This document shows, in pieces, positions 36,401 to 45,610 of a stretch of DNA of 64,000 nucleotides. Every line of letters begins with the position of its first letter. Within the stretch, counting starts at the first letter, position 1. Both the position numbers and the translations under genes were made by a program. The DNA comes from Verpa conica (taxonomy: Eukaryota; Ascomycota; Pezizomycetes; Pezizales; Morchellaceae): assembly GCA_033030425.1 (NCBI GenBank), contig JAUFSD010000015.1, positions 124,001 to 188,000 of the forward strand, given 5' to 3'. The notes under the pieces are model-generated. The model made no database searches, was not told the DNA's origin, and saw only the letters and a list, made by a program, of their open reading frames with translations.

Positions 36401-38222
36401 AAAACACACAATTAATTATTATCTTCATTCGAGTTGAATTTAATGATTGATGTTCCACGTACCATCCAGCATAGAAGCTTGTTTGGAGGATCCTTCTAGG
36501 TAATTAACCTCTGAAGTCGTGCCGTATACTTCAACCATAGGAGCTACAGCCTCATTCTTTTGATCAGAACCAAAACAAAAACCTGAAATCCAGTCCCTAA
36601 CAAGTTTTTCTTTGTTGAAAGTCCCTTGTATTCTGAGCTGTTTTTCCCAAGATTTTGGGGGTCCTCCAGAAGATTCCTCGTTAATAGAAATTTTACTGAT
36701 ATTATGTAGACTTTCTTCTGGGGTCCCAATATCAGAGCTGTTATCTCCATCTAAACAATTATCTTGTAGTCGGTAGGATGGTGGTATAACGAAAATTCTG
36801 ATATCTTCCATATGATGGCCAATATGACGATATAGCTTCTCTGGACTCGACGGGAATTCTTCGAAGCAGAATGGGCATGTGCTTGATTCATTGCCATCTA
36901 ATATTCTGTGTGAATTTTGATGACTCATCCATTGACTTGCGGATTCAAAGGACGTTTCTGCTGCAACGCAGTTCTCATAAGAGCACATATAAGGTTTAAT
37001 GTCAGAATAAATGTGTTTTCTGGGAAAGTGTCAGTATTTGGTAATACTAGCCTTGTCTGGGTGGTCTCTTGTTTACCTCCATTGGCGTGAATTGTGTACC
37101 GGTCCTTGGTGACAAGCGCATATAGGGCACTTGAACCCTGATTTTGAACCCGAATTTTCTGGTATTCGAGGTAATGGATGCCTATCCTTCAAAACTGGGC
37201 AAGATGAGAGAGTGCTGGATTCCGGCAAAGTCGAAATCGATGGTGGGGGATGTAAAGGTGGTTGTGATTTGCCAATTTCAGAGTCATAGAAGGGTGTTGG
37301 TTGTATATGACCTCCTATCCCAGGGAAGTGGTTTGGCTCAATTGTAGGTGCCTCGCTGGCACTTGCGTGCTGCACGCTTTCTCGAGCACTATTTTTATCG
37401 GTGACTCGGATATTTCTATCAATCGTTCAACAGCTTTGTTAGTCCTAGTAATCATCTCTAATAAACCCAGCAATAGACCTAACTAACTTATCTATCATAC
37501 CCCCTATGGGAGTATTTTCCTGCTCGTCTTGAGATCTTAATCGCTCGTGGTATCTTGTATTACCATTTGCAAGGCGTAAAACAAGGTATAGTCTCATATT
37601 TGGGAATTTATCGAGGATCAACCCTCTGTAGAAATCTGTTATCGGGGAAAGCTTGAGATTCACTGGAGCTTGTAGTTTTTCGAGTACGTCGTTTAGAGCT
37701 GGCGCTAACTGATATAATGAATCCACGATATCATGGAGTTCTTCAAAAACTGACCCTTGACTCCCTTCACTACCACTATCGTAGCAGATGTTGTCTATAT
37801 GTGGGTAGATATTTATTGCGTCTTGAATTGCCTGTTCCAATAGACTCCGGGCGTATTCATCCTTTGCTGCTTAGCCACAAATATAATAGTTAGCGCAAAG
37901 ATACCTGGATTGAATTAATAATAAGACTAATACCTTCTTTGAATATCCCTAATAGGCAGCTAGCGAGATTCGCCAACAGAAGGACTGCGGGTTCCCTCAA
38001 ATATTTTGAATACTCTAGAACTTCATCCAGGTGACCATTAATAGCATCAAAACCATGTGCCCAAAGCTTCAGCCGTCCAGACTCATCCTCCAAAGAATAC
38101 TGGGGTGCAGCTCCTATTTGTTTCTCTGCCGGGGCTCCCGACACGAGCAAAAGACAGGAACTAAGAAGTTGATTGGCTATCCCATTAGACGTTACTAGGG
38201 GCATTTCAGGGTCTGTTTCCAT
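33447..38222 (-). CDS. NLR-like STAND receptor: helical N-domain, C2H2 fingers, NB-ARC, TPR
   Basis: Eight exons on the minus strand: 38222-37934, 37869-37488, 37415-37077, 37019-36463, 36396-36367, 36305-35619, 35556-35239, 35173-33447; 4329 bases, 1442 residues. Order: an all-helical N-domain (RLKLWAHGFDAINGHLDEVL, to about residue 220). Then a fungal C2H2 module (FKCPICACHQG, QWRKHIYSDIKPYMCSYENC, STCPFCFEEFP ending LYRHIGHHMEDIRIF). Then NB-ARC with P-loop LHGICGIGKTQVALEYAY, Walker B GWLLIIDDYH and GLPLALEQVGAYI, a WIHPLVHSWLRERL winged-helix end, and ten 42-residue TPRs. STAND proteins oligomerise on ligand binding and trigger effector domains, in fungi often cell death. The least certain join is 37487/37416 (donor GTTAGT). 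No ATG lies in-frame upstream before a stop. Confidence 0.87.
33561..34820 (-). repeat. Ten tandem 42-residue TPR units (126 bp period)
   Basis: Units follow the pattern Y-x-E-A-L-K-W-Y-E-R-A-L-S-G-R, then LG.DHPDTL.TI, then HSIA.VY..Q. Ten units are contiguous in one exon with a strict 42-codon period. They form the probable ligand sensor of the NLR; the high internal similarity of repeats matches fungal NLRs with rapidly changing repeat arrays. Confidence 0.92.
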
Positions 38223-38820
38223 TTCTGGGCCTTTAAGATTATATTCCCTAAAGTTCTCCGGGCACTGAAGCTGATAGACGTTGTTAGGCGTTTATAAGAG
38301 ATATTGTGCTTTTAGTACTCTAGGTGAGGGGATACCGCACTCTTGGCTTGGCAGCTGGCCCTGATGAGCGACTAACTATTAGTATATTGATATAGCCGGC
38401 AACTAAAAAATTCCCCTACTTTCGTATTCATCGGCCATTGTTGAACAATTCCTACACTTTCATATCAATACCGAAGTGGGAACTCTGAGTAAAAATATGT
38501 ATATAACGTAGGGACTGGATGCTAAGTCAGCTTTGTACGACATTCCATGTGTACATGTAGTTCCCCGCACTATACTGATCCATCTAAATTACATGTATCT
38601 GGTAAACAAACACGCTACGACCTATTTCTATCCCATATGATTAACTACGGAATCCCTTAATCTCATCCAATTTTGGGTCTAGGGAAATAACAGAGGTCCG
38701 TTTCTTGAAGGGGGTATTGGCTGGTTCCTATTGATAGTCTTGGGCTAGGCTGAATAAATCGTGGATGATAGATTTACTATTGGACTATTAGTTTCGATAA
38801 CCTTTCTGTGGATTCAGAGA
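38223..38820. promoter_or_regulatory. Shared divergent promoter region of NLR and DUF7580 genes
   Basis: 598 bases separate the starts of the two divergent genes, so both promoters must lie here or overlap the 5' ends. AT-rich, with ACATGTA words near 38553 and 38593. A short open frame contiguous with the NLR start (about 22 codons, no ATG) reaches to about 38290. Confidence 0.5.
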
Positions 38821-40583
38821 ATGGAAGCCGCAGGACTAGCTCTCGGAGCTATCCCTTTGATTGTTATGACTTTCCAGAGCTATCGTCGGGTACACGAATT
38901 TATGTCAGAATACAAACACCTTGATTACAATCTACGAAAAGTTCTAAGGGGTATTACAACTGCGGAAGGCTTGTTCAAAGGAGCAGTGGATCTAATATTG
39001 TCAGACGTGGTCGATGAGGACAGAAGGGAGATCATGTTAGGAGATTTGGGGAGTGAGTATTGGCGCCTAGAAGGTCTAGGCAACGAGCTTCATTCTGCAT
39101 TGGGGCATCTCTTTCAACCCGTGGTCAATTCAATTCAGGGAGTCCAGGAAACTGTTGAGGGAATAAAGAAGATTTTGCTGGAGCTAGGTCGAATTCATAG
39201 TAACTCGCCACTCGAGATTCTAGCAGCAGGTGTGGGTGCTCTAACGTTTACCCAGTTTTGAATACTGTGTCGCTAACATTGTGATAGGCTCGAAAGACGC
39301 TTGGTTTTGTAAAGATGAATTCCCCCTTACCTTCAGCTAGCAACGTCAAAATATCGTCCAAATGCAAAAGATTAAAGGCCATTGCAAGCGATACTGTAGT
39401 AGAACTCAAGGGCCTACTCCAAGAGATGAAGGACCACAATAGCAACCTTCTAGACGCCTTGCATTGTCGGACAGCCCGAAAGACAATTCTCCGAGCACCA
39501 CACACATACAATACGCTACTGCAGGTATCACCACTTGTCCGTACGGCCCAAAACTCGATATGTGTGGGAAGCAAGGCATTCCTAAATCCAAGGGCAATGC
39601 AGATAGCGTCTAACAAGCTCTATGGGATCGTTTCAAAGAAAATGCCATGTCAATGCCATGTCCTTCATCTACGGCTAGAAAAGCCGGCCGAAGATGGATC
39701 TGAACCACCTACAATAGAGTCAAAAACGGATTTTTCTTTCCTCTTGGCAGCCAAGTGTGGGGATGGAAATGGGCGGAAGCCTACAGATACCATAGTCCCT
39801 ATGATCCCCTTTGTTTTTACGAGTAGTATTTGCAAATCCAGCAGTATAATGGCCGAAGATCATGGGTCAAAGAGAATATGTGAAGAATTATTGGCTTCAA
39901 ACGGAGAATACGAACGATACTTTCGGGATAATGACGGAGATGGTAGAAGTGGCTTTCTATTACGACGAGCGTCTACTCAGACAACACCCACAATCGGCTC
40001 CGATCTTATTTCACTCGATGAACTAGTCTCATCTGGTTCAGACCGATTAACACAATATAATCGCTTGAAGATTGCTGCAAATCTCGTTTATTCCATTCTA
40101 CCTTTCTACGCTTCACCGTGGATACGTAAGTGGAACTTGGAATCAATCAGGTTCATTGAAGCACAAGTGCTGCCTGTCGGTACCCCTAATCCTGCTCAAT
40201 GGACACCCCATGTATCTCTCACAATTTTGTCAGACAAACCTCAGTTCGGAGCAAGTAATGAAGAGATTCGGGAATTGGGGTTGATGTTACTTGGGCTTGG
40301 ACGCGGAAAACATCTAGTGCCATCATATGAAGGCGAGGATATAAAAGATGCGCTCAGGAAGGCTGTTAGAGATCTTATTGAAAGAATGGGATTTGATTAT
40401 GCGCGGATTGTTGAGAGATGTCTCAATGAATGGAGTAAAGGAGATGTGGATCTTATGAAGGAGGACAATTTGAATGAGTTTCTGTCTGAACTAAGTTTGC
40501 TTGAGGAGAGAGTACGGAATTATAGTCCTAGAACATGGTCTAATATTGGGATGAGTAGTGGTTTGGCTCAATGTGTTATGTAA
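38821..40583 (+). CDS. DUF7580-type protein (helical N-domain plus kinase-like C-domain)
   Basis: Two exons (38821-39231, 39288-40583), 568 residues. The N-terminus EAAGLALGAIPLIVMTFQSY is the hydrophobic opening helix found in many fungal STAND-associated and prion-inhibition-like proteins, followed by coiled-coil helices (to about residue 137). The C-terminal region matches the DUF7580 layout: LISLDELV, LKIAANLVYSILPFYASPWI, W..ESIRF, EEIRELGLMLLGLGRG, and YARIVERCLNEW. That domain resembles a degenerate protein-kinase fold, and no catalytic HRD/DFG motifs are visible here. Donor GTGGGT with acceptor TGATAG joins in phase. It is divergent from the NLR and convergent with the hydrolase-like gene, suggesting a signalling or regulatory partner (inference). 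Confidence 0.75.
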
Positions 40584-40988
40584 GATTAAATAGTATTTTT
40601 TTTAACGGTGTTTATCTCTTTGTAATCGTCTAGGGCTTGTGGAAAAGTTTGGGCTTTTATGCATAGTTTGTTCCATCTAGGCCATACTTGAACTATCAAT
40701 TCCCCGATAAGACTAGAGCGTAAAGATATGGGCTTCAAGAATCCAACACTACCTCAAACCTTTTATCAAAAAAAATATAATACCCAAAGTGAAATGACAA
40801 AGTGTATTGGCAAGCGTGCAACAGCTACAGAGCATCCAAAGGCCGATTATAATTCTTGATCCCCACTACCCCCAAATATTGGCTTTTTGGCCCCAGTACC
40901 CCATCACAAGTATCTATATTTTGGCGCATTCTTCACCTGAGCCTTCATTTGCCTTTCTATACAACCCCCATCTCATTAGTATCTCCAA
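40584..40988. other. Convergent 3' spacer
   Basis: 405 bases between the convergent DUF7580 and hydrolase-like genes. T-rich and A-rich polyadenylation-like sequence; nothing else seen. Confidence 0.5.
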
Positions 40989-42453
40989 CTACAGGCAGTG
41001 ATTATACTCCCACATACCGCTCAACTTAGAAATATGATTCAAAGACTTCGTTAAGTACGAAACGACTGTTCGATAGTCATCATCCGCCGCCGATCTGAAT
41101 CTAACCAGCTGCGTATGGTTCCTTTCAAATGGATGTATACTCCCTCGCGCCCGTGTAAGAGCAGAAAACTGATCAACCATGATTATTTCCTTTCCGAATC
41201 TTGTCCACTTTCCAGTACCAAGCTGGGAGGAAAAAAAATTCATTAGCCCATGAGTTTTTTATGGAGTCTTTTCTGGTCGAACCTCTTTTCTAAAAATCGG
41301 TGTTGGTTTTGTCTCGTAAATGCTGAAAATCTGACGACCACTCACAACATTATCGATTTCATCTGCGAGAAGGTGCAGAAATGGGGAATTCTTTGAAACA
41401 TCCTGAAGCAGAGCTATTCTACTCAGCTTTTGACTATCTGACATATCTGAATCTTCAACGATCGAAATCAGGTCCTCGGTGGGGAGGCCTTGGTGCGGAG
41501 TCCCAAAAAATAATATTGCATGCGTTGAAGCTAAGATATGGCCACAATCTGCCTGTCTTACAAAGGACTCGAGAAGTGCCTGAGATCCTCTCTGATAAGT
41601 TTACAGATATAAATCATATAAGTCATTAATAATCGATTGCTCATACCTGCAATATCAAAATACCCCCAATGTCATGTCCTATAAAGATAATAGGTCTCTC
41701 ATTCGTCTAATGATATTTAGCTAGTCGTCTAAAAGATTCACTACAAACATATTTATTTTTAATCACCTTGTTTGTAACTCCCCTTGCGTTTGTTAGTTGT
41801 TGTACAAAGTTTCTCCTATACTCGAGCCATGTATCTTCGCATGTATCTCTCGTAAGTTGGATATCATAACCATAGGTCATAACCCGAACATTTTGAATAT
41901 CTGGATCCTTTGGAAGAAAGTGCTGAAGCCACATCTTATGAGTTGTTGGATGAGTCCAGGACTCATACGCATGCCCAGTAAGCCCAGCAACCGCGACGAT
42001 GCTGGGGGGGTCATAAAACCAAGATCAGCCTTTAAACTAGAAAATTACAGGTCGGAATTGCAATTTGGGTGGAGCTAACTCGGCCACAATATCATCTCCC
42101 GGGTTATTTAAAGGCGTTAAGTTATAAAAGTGACAGTCAATCTCAAGTTCAACCCACTCCTCTTCATTAGCTGGGTCATTCAACTTAATCCAAATGCATT
42201 TTTTAGTTTCAAGTGGCCAAAGGCATTCCGGGGGTTCATTCCGGTACAACAGCCCAACCTGGAAGCTACCAGAACATGCGGGGTAGAGCTGAAGCTCCCT
42301 CGGTAGAAGGCCACCAAACGACTGGTGAGCCGCTTGAAGTTGTTTGAGTAGCGTAGCTTTCTGCCATGAATTTGGTATGCCCGTCATCCGGTAACACTTC
42401 CACGTAATAGGTTTTTCACCTGTATTCTCAGATATGTTTTTCTTCGTATCCAT
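40989..42453 (-). CDS. NLR-associated alpha/beta-hydrolase-like protein, nucleophile Ser replaced by Asp
   Basis: Five exons on the minus strand (42453-42080, 42001-41767, 41706-41647, 41579-41283, 41222-40989), 1200 bases, 399 residues. Residues 1-125 match the N-domain that precedes LipA-like hydrolases in fungal NLRs (LQLYPACSGSFQVGLLY, IDCHFYNLTPLN). Then DIVAVAGLTGHAYESW (usually DIVAVHGLNGH), MWLQHFLPKD and VRVMTYGYD. The nucleophile elbow reads PIIFIGHDIGGILILQ, where the family has GHSLGG. FFGTPHQG and the C-terminal His motif NHTQLVRF are kept. Loss of the catalytic Ser suggests a pseudoenzyme. The first intron (donor GTTAGC, 78 bases) is the only one I found that keeps frame, and it recreates the DIVAV motif. 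No NB-ARC follows: the module stands alone beside a separate NLR gene. Confidence 0.8.
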
Positions 42454-42894
42454 GGTTGATGGACTCTCTTGGGTGGTGGTAGTTGATTATAGATACTGTT
42501 AGGAAAAGTAGAAAATCCTTGATGTATTGTCTGCTTACTCGAAGCTTTTATATTACTCGAACTCAGGCCATCCCTTTTCTAACCGCCTCTTTATATTGCG
42601 AGTTGTCACCTACTGCACTATGCGGTTTGTTTAGGAATATTCAGCGCTTTCCAGGGACAAGCGCGGCGGCGCTTCTATTTTCGGGTATGTGATGCTACCT
42701 TGTAACAGCCCTATATTGATTACCCAAATAAGTCGCTTATCTATTTACATATTTCTACTAACGTAGAAAGAGATTATAGATAAATAATCTAGGAAATTTT
42801 GTATGTACGTACTCAGGTCCTGAATTCTCCTTGGATTCACAAGTCAACTAACTAGTATCTACCAGTATAGTAATATGAATATTTTATATAGCTA

Positions 42895-43501
42895 CAGTAC
42901 CAAAAAAGAGGGGTGGGATCAGTACGGTGCTCCCACCAATACGCTAGCGATATGGGAGGAATACGGTATTGGTGCAGTAATCTACCTCAAATACTGATTT
43001 AATTCGGTATTTGCGACTAAATTCCGTAGGGCTTAGTGTGGTCCACGAGGCCGCTCGAGGCGAGGTAGGGGAGGTGGTCTCGAGGTGCCTCGGTTTTATA
43101 GGCCTCTGGCTTTGGCTCGCCTTGGGTATTAGGAGTCTGGCCTCGGGGTACCTCGAGGATCCTTGAGCTATAGAGCTATTAAATAGTCCACTACAAATTA
43201 TCTTAGTCTAGTTCCCTGCTGTTAAGTACTACCTTATTACCTATCTTATGGCCTTCGAGTCAAGCTCACTAATAGTGGGTGATGAATTGTGGTGGAAATG
43301 ACCAAGGTGACTTATTTTACTCCTACTAGAGCCTGTGATCTTTTATTTAATTTATTATTATTATTTACCTCGAGCCACCTCGAGGCGAGCCCAGAGAGAA
43401 GCCTCGAGGCCGATACCTCAAGGAGAGGCCCGAGGCGCCTCGGCCTCGTGGACCACACTAGTAGGGCTATGGCAGTAAATCCACCCCGTTTTTTCATACT
43501 G
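42895..43501. mobile_element. Outer TIR element, interrupted by a second element
   Basis: Left end CAGTACCAAAAAAGAGGGG and right end (reverse complement) CAGTATGAAAAAACGGGG match over about 22 bases with a few mismatches, and TA flanks both sides (42893-42894, 43502-43503). CAG-initial TIRs with TA duplications are pogo/Fot1-like. Without the inserted element it would be about 180 bases. No coding capacity. Confidence 0.55.
43036..43458. mobile_element. 423 bp inner TIR element, CCTCGAG-rich, nested
   Basis: Ends GTGTGGTCCACGAGGCCG (43036-43053) and its exact reverse complement at 43441-43458, flanked by TA (43034-43035 and 43459-43460). The arms are GC-rich and full of CCTCGAG/CTCGAGG words, in sharp contrast to the AT-rich surroundings. 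It sits inside the outer element, so it inserted later. No transposase. Confidence 0.8.
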
Positions 43502-45610
43502 TACTAATAGAACTCGTTAAGAGAGGTAAGCCATCACCAGGGTAGGGAGATAAGATAAAACCTATAATTCTCTATTTATATTATACCTAACTCCATGAAT
43601 AGCTCTACCTTATACGTATCTTAGAGGGACCGCTCAAAAGAACCTCGGATACGCCTAGTCCAACCAAGTACTCCTACATCTTCGAACCAGTAAATATGTA
43701 GGTGAGTAATAGAAATGAGGTTTTCAGGCTCGTGCGAGTAGTATGAAATGCCCGGTGTGACCCAGCCACAGGCTACCTCCGGAGTTTACGTAGAGATGGC
43801 CTTTTTTTAAGCTTAAATCTAGGACCCATCTGGCTGCCATAGCCAATAAGTCCGTGTACTGGCGGGGTAGAAAGAAAAGAAAAAAAAGTACCCGCCTGGC
43901 CGGTCGTAGCAAAGTGCGATGCATGAGCACATAGGCCAGCCCGAGAAATACCGCAATGAAGTCCGATTCCCGGCCGGCCGAGTACCTATCTATCCTGGAG
44001 GACGACTACTGTAGGCCAAAGCAGTTATACTCCCTATTCGGGGTACGCAAATACAGAGGACCTTTCCTAGTTGATAAGATTTATGCTAAGATATGTCCCA
44101 GTAATGCACTCGGCCACACAGAACGGAATAATAGTGAGCTCGCAACACCCGGGGTCATGTCGGCGGTATTTTATGCCCAGAGAACGCCACAACAGATACT
44201 TGGGACAAAGTGACTTCGGGCCGAGGGACATAGCTATAGTATGCCTCGTAAAAAAAAAAGAAAGGAACCGGAGCACGGGTTGCACTTTCACTCGTTTACT
44301 AAGTCTGACTAAGCTGAGTAGCTAGATACCCGGTTACCTTCCTTGAGCGACGTTTTTAATATAGCCCCAAGTCATGGAGGTATTGTTTATTGAGGGATGA
44401 TAAACCCTTAGGTCAAAAATAACTCTGGTCCTTTCGCCTATGATCTTTCGATCCAACCCAATGATGGAGGGTGGTATTTAGAGTATGGTACTAGCTTGAG
44501 ACCAAGGATACAATGATAACAGTTCCCACTATGCATATATTATTCTTTTCCCAGAATGCAAGTAGAAACGTACGATAAGCGCATCACGTATGCGGGCCAT
44601 CTCGCAGTTTTTTTTGTATCTACAGCTTATAGAGCACATGTATGTACTTACACTCCGGTGCACGTGTTCGATTCAACCGGTGAAGCCGAAGCGGGTACCG
44701 CTCAGTTGTACTTGCGGGGTTTTCCGCGGCTCTTGCAATTGTGGGGAAAGGGACGGTTTTTTTTTTCTTTCTCGGTGCCTGGCATCCCCGTGCCCGGATT
44801 TTCGCTGGTGACCTTGTCAGCTTATGCAGATCTCAACCGTAGTGACGTCTTTTGTGGTGGTGGATCAGCAGGGTCAGGGGTGTGGTTGGCTGGTGGGTGG
44901 CGGTTGGTGAGCCTCATCTCTTTACCTTATTTATCCGTCCTCGTGAGCTGTAAAGGCGAGCACAAGAAGGTGGGAGGTAGATGGCGGAACAGACATAGGG
45001 AAAGAGGACTCTACCGCTATCCGGTGATATAGAAGGAGGGAAAATACTGGATATATTGCTTAGGCAGAAATACATACTCTCCACTCTCTACAGACGCAGA
45101 ACATCGCGAGTGACAACTGTCTCGCAGCTCTACAAGAGGGTACATACACCAGCCTCGCCTCCCTACAGTACTATACATCCCCCCCCCGTATCCCGTATCC
45201 CCGTTTCCTGCTTCCTTCCTTCCCCAGAAACCTCCACCCCGGTTCCTGGAAGCGAGGATTAGTAGAGTCTACGCAAGCTCGGCGTTACGACAGTTGCGTC
45301 AAGCAACACGAGACGGTGACAAACGCGTTCAGAGCAGTGACCCGCATCACATACTGCCAGCCTACATAAACACATACGTACATACAGCTTAGCCGCATCA
45401 CCGAATCGTATTGTCAAACAGGATTTCAAGTCCCACAACAAGCCAAGAGACCCAGCAAAGGTGGCCACGAAGAAATTGATCCGGAAGGTGGGGGATGAGG
45501 AGGTCGACAGTCGGCCGCTCCTTATGCAGCTTTGTCCTGTCCGGGGTAAGCAAAGGGATGTAGGTGATGATGACGGAAACAACAGCGTTGATCTTAGTGC
45601 GAGGAGGAAC

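Larger units (their letters stand above)
42454..45610. other. 3.2 kb intergenic region with nested DNA elements
   Basis: Upstream of both the hydrolase-like gene (-) and acid trehalase (+). Contains the nested TIR elements at 42895-43501 and 43036-43458. A 158-codon open frame at 44556-45032 lacks domains or homologous look and is treated as chance or leader sequence. The stretch 45050-45250 is rich in C/T and is likely trehalase promoter. Confidence 0.45.

Noticed and set aside
42002..42079. Frameshift or pseudogene break between first and second exon of the hydrolase-like gene
   Set aside because: The obvious donors GTGGCC and GTAATT fail in frame, but donor GTTAGC joins in phase and restores the conserved DIVAV motif, so an ordinary intron explains it.
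44556..45032. 158-codon open frame upstream of trehalase
   Set aside because: No domain, no intron logic, compositionally random; more likely promoter or leader of the trehalase gene.
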